Below, piece by piece: positions 51,784 through 59,819 of a stretch of DNA of 64,000 nt. The notes beneath the pieces are model-generated. The model was not told the DNA's origin. It saw nothing but the letters and a program-made list of their open reading frames with translations, and ran no database searches. The translations under genes were made by a program, and so were the position numbers. The DNA comes from Sphingopyxis sp. OPL5 (GTDB lineage: Bacteria; Pseudomonadota; Alphaproteobacteria; Sphingomonadales; Sphingomonadaceae): positions 1,054,001-1,118,000 of the forward strand of contig NZ_CP060725.1 of assembly GCF_003797775.2 (NCBI RefSeq), read 5' to 3'. The number at the start of each line of letters is the position of its first letter. The stretch's first letter is position 1.

Positions 51784-52392
51784 ATGGACAGCGGCCCGGC
51801 ATCAGCCCGGACGGACGATAATTCGACGCAGGAGCGCATCCTGCGCGCTGCCTATGATTGTTTCGAGCAATATGGGATCGGCAAGACGACGATCGAGAAT
51901 ATCGCGAGCCGCGCCAAAGTGTCGCGTCCAACCGTCTATAAATATTATCCGAGCAAGGATGCGATCCTCGACGAGATTTCGGTGCGCGAAACCTGGCGAG
52001 TCAACAGCGAGGTACGGCGGCGGCTGGTGCGATCGGACGATTTCGCTGATTTCCTGTCCGATACGCTGCTGCTCGTCATCCGGCTGGCGAACGAGAACAT
52101 CTATATTCGCCGCATGGTCGAAAGCATCGAATTTCAGGAATCGGTGATTTCGCCGAGCAGCCTGATGCAGCAATTGCAGCGCACCTGGTGGGCGAACATG
52201 TTCGAACAGGCGCGGGCGCGCGGCGAGATTGCGACCGACCTGAAAATCGACGAGTGCATCTATTGGCTCGCGCGCGCGCAGGCGATGCTGATGCTGCAGG
52301 TCGCCTCGCCGCAGATCGACGATGCCGAGAAACGCCGCTTCATCCGGCGTTTCATCGTCCAGCCTTTGCTCGCGGGCAGCGAAATCCGATAA
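51784..52392 (+). CDS. TetR-family transcriptional regulator
   Basis: The 202-residue protein has the HTH GIGKTTIENIASRAKVSRPTVYKYY region (about 33-57) and a C-terminal domain whose last helix reads RRFIRRFIVQPLLAG. It is a paralogue of the TetR at 62557, which ends in RRFVVEPLLAN and has a similar YIRRxVExxE segment. It lies 115 bp before the DUF2889 gene, whose promoter has a TCAATCGATTAA site. Confidence 0.85.
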   Translation: MDSGPASARTDDNSTQERILRAAYDCFEQYGIGKTTIENIASRAKVSRPTVYKYYPSKDAILDEISVRETWRVNSEVRRRLVRSDDFADFLSDTLLLVIRLANENIYIRRMVESIEFQESVISPSSLMQQLQRTWWANMFEQARARGEIATDLKIDECIYWLARAQAMLMLQVASPQIDDAEKRRFIRRFIVQPLLAGSEIR

Positions 52393-52443
52393 ACCTCCAT
52401 CGCTGGGTTGACGGCCCTTCCCCAAGCTGACACAGATATTTAA

Positions 52444-52455
52444 TCAATCGATTAA
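52444..52455. promoter_or_regulatory. Candidate operator TCAATCGATTAA
   Basis: This is the reverse of TTAATCGATTGA and fits TTARTCGAYTRA at every position. It lies 52 bp before the DUF2889 start, between the TetR gene and the ligase operon. Confidence 0.5.
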
Positions 52456-52507
52456 GTAGCCGCAGCGATATCGACGCGCGGCGCAGCGTGGGAGGCCCGC
52501 TCAAGCG

Positions 52508-53284
52508 ATGACCGACGATCCGGCGCGCCGCATGGCCGCCAATCCCGCTTATGGTGACGGCTATTTTGTCCGGACGACGCGTTTTCGCCGGCTCGGTCCC
52601 GATCGGGTCGAGGCGGTGCTGGAAGACCCGTTCCATGCGCTGGCGCTGCTGATCCACCACGACGACCAGAGGCTGACCGCCGTCGAGGGGCGCTGGGAGC
52701 GCCACCCGCTATCCAGTTGCGCGGAGGCAGGCGGCGAGATGACCGGCCTCGCGGGCCTGCCCTTGGTCGATGACCTGCGGACCAGATGGTTGCAGACCGA
52801 GCCGGCCCTGCAATGCACGCATATGTTCGACACGCTACGCCTCGCGGCGGTGCATATCGCGAAGGGGCGAGCCGACCGCCGCCATGACGTCATCCTGCCC
52901 GATTCCGACGCCGATTATCAGCCGGTTCGGCTGTTGCAGGATGGCACGCTCGTGCTCGAAATCGTGATCGACGGTGATTTTCACATCACGGCCCCGTCCG
53001 CTTACTCCGGTGCCCCGCTGCTCAATGGGTTCGCGCGCTGGGCCGCCGAGCGGCTGTCGGCAGAAGATTTCGAGCGCCTGTTTCTGATCCAGCGCGGCGC
53101 CTTCGTCGGGCGCGGCCAGCGCATGGACATCACCCGCTATTATGGCCGCGACGGCGCGCTGTCGGGTCCGCTGCCCGCCACCTGCTTCGGATCGCAGCCC
53201 GAACGCTATGCGGCCTCGCTCCGCCTCGCCAACGCCCGCCCCGGCCTGCGCCGCGAGGATGCCGCCCTTTTTCCCTTCGCCTGA
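52508..53284 (+). CDS. DUF2889-like protein
   Basis: The 258-residue protein fits the DUF2889 pattern: RTTRFRRLGPDRVEAVLEDPFHALALL, a SSCAEA cysteine, LAGLPLVDD and the CTHMFDTLRLAAVH block with a conserved Cys and His. The function of the family is not known; members are often next to acyl-CoA and steroid-type catabolic genes. It is 19 bp ahead of the CoA ligase, probably one operon. Confidence 0.65.
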   Translation: MTDDPARRMAANPAYGDGYFVRTTRFRRLGPDRVEAVLEDPFHALALLIHHDDQRLTAVEGRWERHPLSSCAEAGGEMTGLAGLPLVDDLRTRWLQTEPALQCTHMFDTLRLAAVHIAKGRADRRHDVILPDSDADYQPVRLLQDGTLVLEIVIDGDFHITAPSAYSGAPLLNGFARWAAERLSAEDFERLFLIQRGAFVGRGQRMDITRYYGRDGALSGPLPATCFGSQPERYAASLRLANARPGLRREDAALFPFA

Positions 53285-53303
53285 CCACAGCAGGAACACG
53301 CCG

Positions 53304-54905
53304 ATGTCCGACATGCCCTTCCCCACCCCCGACCAGGCCGTCACCCGCCATCTGCTCGAGCGCCAGGCGCGCGAGCATCCGGACGATCTCTACATGCGTT
53401 TTCAGGACGGCAGCGAATGGAGTTTTGCCGAGGCGCTCGATCAGGCGCACCGTGCCGCGGGGGCGCTCAAGCGGCTCGGCGTCGAGCAGGGCGACCATGT
53501 CTTCAATTGGCTGCCCAACGGCAAGGCCGCGGTACGCGCCTGGCTCGGCACGCATATGCTGGGCGGCGTTTTCGTGCCCGCCAATCTCGCCTATCGCGGC
53601 AGCCTGCTCCGCCATGTGTTGTGGCTTGCTGACGCGAAGGTCGGGCTGGTCCACCGCGACCTGATGCCGCGCCTCGCCGAGGTTGAGCGCGGTATGCTAG
53701 AAAAGATCATCGTCGTCGGCGGTGACGCCGCGCCGATCGAGGGCCTCGAACTCCATGACGAGACGATGCTGGGCGAAGCCGGCAGCGCGGGCGATCTCAC
53801 GCAGCCGATCGCGCCGTGGGACGATATGGCGATCATCTTCACCTCGGGCACCACCGGCCCGTCGAAGGCGGTGATGTGCTCCTACGCGCATATGTGGACC
53901 TTCTACCACGCCGCGATGCCCGCGATGATCGGCCGCGACTATCGCCATCTCGCGCACCTGCCGATCTTCCATTCTGGCGGCTTCGGCTGCCTTTATGGCC
54001 AGCTGTCGAACGCGGGATCGGTCGTACTCGTCGAATCGTTCAAGACCGATCAGTTCTGGCAGATCGTCCGCGATCATGGCGCGAACACGACCACCCTGCT
54101 CGGCGCAATGATCCCCTTCCTGCTCAGCACCCCGCCCTCGGACGACGATCGCAACCACAGCCTGAAATCGGTGAGCGCGGTTCCCTACACCGCCGACGTC
54201 AAGGCCTTTGCCGCGCGTTTCGGGGTCGGCGCCTTCGCCGCCTATAGCATGACCGAGCTCGCCAATCCGGTGCAGAGCCCCCTCAATCCCGACAAGATCG
54301 GGGTCGCCGGGCGGCTGCGCCCCGGGCAGCACATTCGGCTGGTCGACGAACATGATATCGAGGTGCCCGAGGGCGCGGTCGGCGAGGCGATCCTGCGCTG
54401 CGACCAGCCCTGGACGATGTTCAGCGGTTACTACAAGAATCCCGAGGCAACCGCCGAGGCCTGGCGCAACGGCTGGCTGCACACCGGCGACCTGCTGCGC
54501 CGCGACGCCGATGGCGACTATTTCTTCGTCGACCGCCGCAAGGACGCGATCCGCCGCCGCGGCGAGAATATCTCGGCCTATGAGGTCGAACAGGAAATCC
54601 GCGCCTTCGACGGAGTCAAGGAGGCCGCGGTGATCGGGGTCGCGAGCGACAAGACCGAGGATGAGGTGATGGCGTGCATCATGCCGTCGGACGGCGCCGC
54701 GATCGACCTGATGGCGCTGACCGACTTCCTCGCCACCCGCCTGCCCCATTATATGGTGCCGCGCTATTTCCGGCTGATGCCCGACCTGCCGCGCACGCCG
54801 ACGCAAAAGATCCAGAAATATGCGCTGCGCGATGACGGCGTCACCGCCGACACCTGGGATCGCGAGGCGGCGGGGATCAGGTTGCGGCGGGAACGGATCG
54901 GCTGA
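53304..54905 (+). CDS. AMP-forming acyl-CoA ligase
   Basis: This 533-residue ANL enzyme has FTSGTTGPSKAV near 187, AYSMTELANP, GWLHTGDLLRR, RRKDAIRRRGENISAYEVE and TPTQKIQKYALR with the catalytic Lys. It resembles the crotonobetaine/carnitine-CoA ligase group (CaiC-like). The start at 53304 follows AGGA. It converges with the next ligase and the two 3' ends overlap by 29 bp. Confidence 0.87.
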   Translation: MSDMPFPTPDQAVTRHLLERQAREHPDDLYMRFQDGSEWSFAEALDQAHRAAGALKRLGVEQGDHVFNWLPNGKAAVRAWLGTHMLGGVFVPANLAYRGSLLRHVLWLADAKVGLVHRDLMPRLAEVERGMLEKIIVVGGDAAPIEGLELHDETMLGEAGSAGDLTQPIAPWDDMAIIFTSGTTGPSKAVMCSYAHMWTFYHAAMPAMIGRDYRHLAHLPIFHSGGFGCLYGQLSNAGSVVLVESFKTDQFWQIVRDHGANTTTLLGAMIPFLLSTPPSDDDRNHSLKSVSAVPYTADVKAFAARFGVGAFAAYSMTELANPVQSPLNPDKIGVAGRLRPGQHIRLVDEHDIEVPEGAVGEAILRCDQPWTMFSGYYKNPEATAEAWRNGWLHTGDLLRRDADGDYFFVDRRKDAIRRRGENISAYEVEQEIRAFDGVKEAAVIGVASDKTEDEVMACIMPSDGAAIDLMALTDFLATRLPHYMVPRYFRLMPDLPRTPTQKIQKYALRDDGVTADTWDREAAGIRLRRERIG

Positions 54906-56484
54906 GCCGGTCCCAGGTCGCATCGTTGACGGGCGCCTCGCGCAGCCCGGCCTTGCGGATCTTGCCCGTCGGGGTGCGCGGCAGGTCCGCGACGAGCTCG
55001 ACGAAGCGCGGGACCATGTAGCGCGGCAAGCGTTCGGCGAGATAATCGACGAGATCGCTTTCGGTGAGCGGCGCCGAACTGTTCAGTTGCACCGCGATCT
55101 TGATCTCGTCCTCGCTGGCGCGCGCGTTGCCGGGCAGCGCGGGGACGTCGGCAGCTTTCACCGCGATCGCCGCGGCTTCGGCGACCGCCGGATGCGCGCG
55201 CACTTCGCCCTCGAGTTCGAGCGACGAGACATTGTTGCCGCGCACACGGAGGTAATCATTGGCACGGTCGAGAAAATAGAAATAGCCGTCGGCATCGCGG
55301 CGGAGGATATCGCCCGTCTTATACCAGCCGTCGCGCGACGCTTTGGCATTCGCCTCGGGCTTGTTCAGATAGCCCTGGGTGATCAGAAAGGGCGCCTTAC
55401 CCCGGATCAGCAATTCGCCCGCCTGTCCGTCGGGCAGGTCGCGTCCCTCGCTGTCGACGATCCGCACCTCGTACAGCGGCGACAGCTTGCCGCAGGTCTG
55501 CGCATTGGGCAGGTTCGACGCATTCAGCGGAAAGCCGATTTCGGTCATGCCCCATCCGGTGCAAACCCTGACCCCGAAACGCGCCTCGAAATCGCGATAG
55601 TCGGGCAGCACCGGGTTCATCAGCACCCATAACAGCGGATTGTCGGCGTCGTCGGGCCGCCGCTCGGCATTCATCAGGAAGCCCGCGATGCCCATCAGCT
55701 GGGTGTGGGTGCAACCATGCGCGCGCACATCGGCCCAATAATGGCTGACCGAAAAACGGCTGCGGAAGACCATATGCCCGCCACGCACCGCCGCGAAAAC
55801 GAAGCCGACGCGCCCCGACGAATGGAAGGTCGGCCAAGGCGAATAATAGACGGGGATCTGATCGGGATCGATCACCTCGCCGCTGAAATTATGCTGGACC
55901 TGCTGGATCGAACCCCACGCCTGGAGCACGCCTTTCGACGGTCCGGTGGTGCCCGAGGTGTAGATGACGGCGTTGGTGTCAGCGAGTTGCGGCTCGGCAT
56001 GGTCGATACGCGGCGCCCGCGCCTCGACGGAGGCCAGCGTCGCGACCGGGATGTCGCTGGCGCAAGCCATGTCGTCGATCGTGATGATCTGCTCGAGCGT
56101 GCCGAGGCGGTCGCGGATCGCATTCACCTGATCGACGCAGGCATTGCTGGTGATCAGCACCCGCGCGCGGCAATCGTTCAGCGCATAGGCGAGCAGATTG
56201 CCTTTATATTCGGGGTTGATCGGCACCTCGAGCGCGCCGCGCCAGCTGAGCCCGATCCAAGCCGCATAAGCAGTTAGGCACGGGTCGAGCATCGTCGCGA
56301 CGCATTCGCCCGGTTCGACGCCGAGCGCCGCCATCGCGTCGGCAACGCGCAGCGCCGCGTCGTGAAATTCGCCGCCGGTCATCGTGCCGCCAGCCACGTC
56401 GGTGATGAACGGTGCGGACGGATCGCGCATCGCGCGCTCACGGATCAGCACCGGGACCGAAGGCATATTCAGGCTGTCGACCAT
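54877..56484 (-). CDS. AMP-forming acyl-CoA ligase
   Basis: The 535-residue ANL enzyme has YTSGTTGPSKGVLQA, GWGMTEIGFPL, GWYKTGDILRRDADGY and TPTGKIRKAGLR with the catalytic Lys. It is of the same broad group as the ligase on the opposite strand but not a recent duplicate. The ATG at 56484 has GGGGAGAG upstream. It is divergent from the Rieske oxygenase, and the gap holds a TTTACA-N12-TGTAAA palindrome. Confidence 0.87.
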   Translation of the reverse strand: MVDSLNMPSVPVLIRERAMRDPSAPFITDVAGGTMTGGEFHDAALRVADAMAALGVEPGECVATMLDPCLTAYAAWIGLSWRGALEVPINPEYKGNLLAYALNDCRARVLITSNACVDQVNAIRDRLGTLEQIITIDDMACASDIPVATLASVEARAPRIDHAEPQLADTNAVIYTSGTTGPSKGVLQAWGSIQQVQHNFSGEVIDPDQIPVYYSPWPTFHSSGRVGFVFAAVRGGHMVFRSRFSVSHYWADVRAHGCTHTQLMGIAGFLMNAERRPDDADNPLLWVLMNPVLPDYRDFEARFGVRVCTGWGMTEIGFPLNASNLPNAQTCGKLSPLYEVRIVDSEGRDLPDGQAGELLIRGKAPFLITQGYLNKPEANAKASRDGWYKTGDILRRDADGYFYFLDRANDYLRVRGNNVSSLELEGEVRAHPAVAEAAAIAVKAADVPALPGNARASEDEIKIAVQLNSSAPLTESDLVDYLAERLPRYMVPRFVELVADLPRTPTGKIRKAGLREAPVNDATWDRLSRSVPAAT

Positions 56485-56569
56485 AACTCTCCCCGCGCTT
56501 CGCTTTGCCGGTATGCCGGTGCGTAAAGTCACATTTTTCGCAAAGCCCTTTTTATATAGGTTTTTACTA

Positions 56570-56593
56570 TTTACAATGCTATATATATGTAAA
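56570..56593. promoter_or_regulatory. Candidate operator TTTACA-N12-TGTAAA
   Basis: A perfect inverted repeat with a 12-base spacer lies in the AT-rich divergent promoter between the CoA ligase and the Rieske oxygenase. A weaker version with the same spacing lies upstream of the esterase at 63371. Confidence 0.45.
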
Positions 56594-56643
56594 GTCAATC
56601 ACGCCGGCCCGCTGGGACCGCGACGTCCCCCACGGAGAGTCGA

Positions 56644-57849
56644 ATGTATCTGAGCCCCGAACATAATCGCCAGGTCGCGGAAAAGCTGTTCCGCCACATC
56701 CGCGACAACAGCACCGACATGATCGAGGAAACCTACGAATATCCGCTGTCGGTCTATTCGGATCCCGACATCGCGGTCGCCGAGCGCGAAAAGATTTTTG
56801 AACAGTATCCGATGATGGCGCTTCACGGCAGCCAGCTTCCCGAATCGGGCAGCTACGTGACGGTGAAACTGAACCGCAGCGAGGCGCTGGTCACGCGCGG
56901 CAAGGACGGCCAGGTCCGCGCCTTCCTCAACATGTGCCGCCACCGCGGCGCGACTTTGGTGACCGAGGCCGAGGGCAAGCAGGGGCGCTTTTCCTGTCCC
57001 TATCATGGTTGGACCTATACCAATGAGGGCGAGCTGATCGGCCTGACCTTCAAACAGACGCTGGGGCTCGGCCTACCGTGCCGCGAACGCAATCTGATCG
57101 CCCTGCCCTGCGAGGAACGCCACGGCTTCATCTGGATCGTCGAAAATCCTGAAGGGTCGATCGACGTAGCCGCGCATCTCGGCCCGGTGATGGACGGGGT
57201 GCTCGCGGGTTATGGTCTCGACCGCCAATATTTCTACCGCGAAGCCTTTTTCGAGTTCGACCAGAATTGGAAGATCATGGTCGACGGGCTGACCGACGGC
57301 TATCATGTCCAATGGGTCCATGGGCCAACGATCCGGCCCTATTTCTATATGAACATGATGGCGCGGGTCGAAGGGACCGGCGACCATGCGGTGACCACGA
57401 CACCGCGGCGCAAGATCGACGAGATATTGGACAGCGAGCCGGGCGAACACGACCTCGACCCCTATGTGGTCTATGGCAATATGGTCTTCCCCAATGTCAG
57501 CATCCAGCTGCACCCGCATCACGCCGAATTCTGGACGATGTATCAGGACGTCCACAACCCCGGCCGCTCGCGCGTCCATCTGCGCTTCCTGACCCCCAAG
57601 GCGCCCGGCGACTATGACGAGCGCGGCCAGATCATCCTCGCCAAGAATTGGGACATCGCCGAAGCCGCCATCCTGAACGAGGATGTGCCGATCGGCGACA
57701 GCATCCAGCGGTCGGCGAACATGCCGAACACCGGCACGATGCTGCTCGCGCACAACGAAGTGATCAACCAGCAGTTTCACCGCAGCTATGACCGGGTGAT
57801 GGCGGGCCCAGGCGTGGTTCCGATGCAGGCGCGCGCAGCGCGCGGCTGA
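56644..57849 (+). CDS. Rieske non-heme iron oxygenase alpha subunit
   Basis: The 401-residue oxygenase has a Rieske [2Fe-2S] domain with C98, H100, C118 and H121 (CRHRGA and CPYHGW). The catalytic domain has the iron ligands H221 and H226 with the bridging acid D218 in LTDGYHVQWVH. Beta subunit, ferredoxin and reductase genes are not adjacent, so it must use partners from elsewhere. It would hydroxylate or demethylate an aromatic or alicyclic substrate. Confidence 0.9.
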   Translation: MYLSPEHNRQVAEKLFRHIRDNSTDMIEETYEYPLSVYSDPDIAVAEREKIFEQYPMMALHGSQLPESGSYVTVKLNRSEALVTRGKDGQVRAFLNMCRHRGATLVTEAEGKQGRFSCPYHGWTYTNEGELIGLTFKQTLGLGLPCRERNLIALPCEERHGFIWIVENPEGSIDVAAHLGPVMDGVLAGYGLDRQYFYREAFFEFDQNWKIMVDGLTDGYHVQWVHGPTIRPYFYMNMMARVEGTGDHAVTTTPRRKIDEILDSEPGEHDLDPYVVYGNMVFPNVSIQLHPHHAEFWTMYQDVHNPGRSRVHLRFLTPKAPGDYDERGQIILAKNWDIAEAAILNEDVPIGDSIQRSANMPNTGTMLLAHNEVINQQFHRSYDRVMAGPGVVPMQARAARG

Positions 57850-57852
57850 GAC

Positions 57853-59028
57853 TCAGCGCGCGCCGAGGCCGAATTCGGCGCGGATCGCGGCGTCGTCCTC
57901 GCCAACTTCGGGCGCCAGCGGCATGCCGAAATGCTGTCCCGCGACATGGATCGCGGTCGAGGTCAAAGTCAGCTTGCGCCCGTCGGGCAGCGACGCCTGA
58001 TAGGTGTTGTCGCGCGCACTGAAATGCGGGTCGGCGATGACATCGGCAAAGCTGTTCACCGGCATCGCCGCCACATTGTCGCGCTCGAAATCGGCGAGCC
58101 AGTCGGCGCGCGGGCGCGAGGCGAAGATCGGGATCAATGCGGCATTGACCTCCGCGTCCTCGGTCCCCGTCTGCGGCTCGCGCGTGTAGATGGCTTCGAG
58201 GTCGGGACGGCCGACGAGCTTAAGCAGCGCCTGCCAGCTCTTCGGCGTGAAGGTCATCAGGAAGACCAGCTTGCCGTCGGCGCAACGGTAATTTTCCATC
58301 CGCGCCCAGAAACGCATTTTGCCGCTGGCATCAAGGAATCCCGGCCGCGCAAAGGTCGTGTCGGGATTGAGCAAAGGATCGAGCGCCTCGGGCAGCCAGT
58401 GCGCCGAACAATCGGCCGCCGCGACCTCGATCGCCGCCCCCTCGCCCGTCCGCCGCGCGCGATGTACCGCCGACACGACGGCGAAGGCCGCCTCCAGCCC
58501 ATAGGCGTACATGCCGATCGACGGCGCCTGCGCCCCGTCGTAGCGCGAGATGCTGTCGCTCACCGGCGTGCCGAGCCCGCCATAGGCGTCGAACGACGGC
58601 CCGTGCGAGGCGAGCTTGGCATAAGGGCCCGTCTCGCCGAGCCCCGACAGCGAGCAGAAGATGATTGCAGGGTTCACCCCCTTCAGCACCTCATAACCGA
58701 GCCCCAGTCGCGCCATCACGCCGGCGCGCATGCCCTCAATCACGACATCGGCCTTGGCCGCCAGCGTCAGGAACTCCGCGCGTCCCGCCTCGCTCGCGAG
58801 GTCGATGATCACGCTTTCCTTGCCGCGATTCCAGCGCAGATGCATGTAGGAAAAGCCCGTTTCGTCGCCCACCGACCAGGGACCGGCGCGGCGCAGCGGG
58901 TCGCCGCCGTCGGGATCCTCGACCTTGATCACCCGAGCCCCCATGTCGGCAAGCCGGCCGCCGAGCGCATCGGGGCCGAAATGCGATACCTCGAGCACCA
59001 GCAGGTCGGTCAGGAAATCATAGGGCAT
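57853..59028 (-). CDS. Class III CoA-transferase (CaiB/BaiF family)
   Basis: This 391-residue enzyme has the family opening LLVLEVSHFGPDALGGRLADMGA, VIKVEDP, NRGKESVIIDL and the SLSGLGETGPYAKLASHG segment. The catalytic Asp region lies near SFDAYGGLG. It moves CoA between acyl donors and acceptors. The gene overlaps the isochorismatase-like stop by 11 bp and both run leftward, probably in one operon; the 3' end is 4 bp from the Rieske stop, tail to tail. Confidence 0.87.
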   Translation of the reverse strand: MPYDFLTDLLVLEVSHFGPDALGGRLADMGARVIKVEDPDGGDPLRRAGPWSVGDETGFSYMHLRWNRGKESVIIDLASEAGRAEFLTLAAKADVVIEGMRAGVMARLGLGYEVLKGVNPAIIFCSLSGLGETGPYAKLASHGPSFDAYGGLGTPVSDSISRYDGAQAPSIGMYAYGLEAAFAVVSAVHRARRTGEGAAIEVAAADCSAHWLPEALDPLLNPDTTFARPGFLDASGKMRFWARMENYRCADGKLVFLMTFTPKSWQALLKLVGRPDLEAIYTREPQTGTEDAEVNAALIPIFASRPRADWLADFERDNVAAMPVNSFADVIADPHFSARDNTYQASLPDGRKLTLTSTAIHVAGQHFGMPLAPEVGEDDAAIRAEFGLGAR

Positions 59029-59758
59029 GGGATTGCTTCTCCATCGCCGCGACGGCATCGGCGGCAGTCACGATTTCGGCCGGATAATTGCCGATCAGCC
59101 GTTCGGCATCCTCCTGGTCGCCCGCCGACAGCGTGCCGGTGCAATCGGCGACCAGATATTGCCGGTATCCAAGGTCGAACCCCGCGGCAACGCTGAGCAG
59201 CACGCAGGCGGTCGTCACCACCCCGGCGTAGAGGATCGTGTCGATGCCTTCGCGCCGGAGAAGAAAGTCAAGCTCGGTCCCGCCGAACGCGCCCGACCCC
59301 GATTTGACGATCGACAGGTCGCCGGGCTCGTCGCCGACCTCGGCGATCGGCGCAGCGCCGGGCGATCCGTCCAAAGCCCCGGCCGCTTTCACATAGGGGC
59401 GCAGCGCCGGGACGACATCGGCATAGTCCGGATGCCGGCTGGCAAGCCGCGCATGGACCACGCGCACGCCCGCACGGCGCGCGGCGGGCAGCAACAAGGC
59501 AAGATTGGGCGCGATGGTGTCGGCGAAGCGCGCGAGCAGATGGTCGGCGCGATCATCATGCCCCGCCGCGCGCATTGCGGCAATCGAGGGGCCATCCGGA
59601 TCGACCTGCCAGTTGATCAGGTCGACGAGGACGAGCGCGGTTCGCGCCGGGTCAAAGCCGTTCCACGGATCGCCGGGCGTAAAGGCATCCGCATTATACC
59701 AATGGGCGGAAAGGCCGGACGGCAGCATGCCACCTATGGTGCCGGCTGATTGGTCCAC
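59018..59758 (-). CDS. Isochorismatase-family cysteine hydrolase
   Basis: The 246-residue protein has the catalytic triad of the family: D46 in LVLVDLINW, K152 in IVKSGSGAF and C185 in VTTACVLLS, with the typical GTELDFLLRREGIDTILYAG strand. Members hydrolyse amides, ureas or N-carbamoyl groups; the reaction here is unknown. The GTG at 59758 has a perfect AGGAGG five bases upstream, better than the ATG at 59728. It is followed by the CoA-transferase. Confidence 0.85.
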   Translation of the reverse strand: MDQSAGTIGGMLPSGLSAHWYNADAFTPGDPWNGFDPARTALVLVDLINWQVDPDGPSIAAMRAAGHDDRADHLLARFADTIAPNLALLLPAARRAGVRVVHARLASRHPDYADVVPALRPYVKAAGALDGSPGAAPIAEVGDEPGDLSIVKSGSGAFGGTELDFLLRREGIDTILYAGVVTTACVLLSVAAGFDLGYRQYLVADCTGTLSAGDQEDAERLIGNYPAEIVTAADAVAAMEKQSHAL

Positions 59759-59771
59759 CTTGTCCTCCTGC

Positions 59772-59810
59772 AAAAAACGCGGCCGCCGGCAATCCCCGTG
59801 CCGGCGGCCG
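59772..59810 (-). terminator. Rho-independent terminator after the TonB receptor
   Basis: On the minus strand an 11-bp GC stem (59780-59790 with 59800-59810) with a 9-base loop is followed by CGTTTTTT, right after the receptor stop at 59820. It also overlaps the ribosome-site side of the isochorismatase gene, which therefore probably has little read-through from the receptor. Confidence 0.85.
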
Positions 59811-59819
59811 TGCTTCCTT

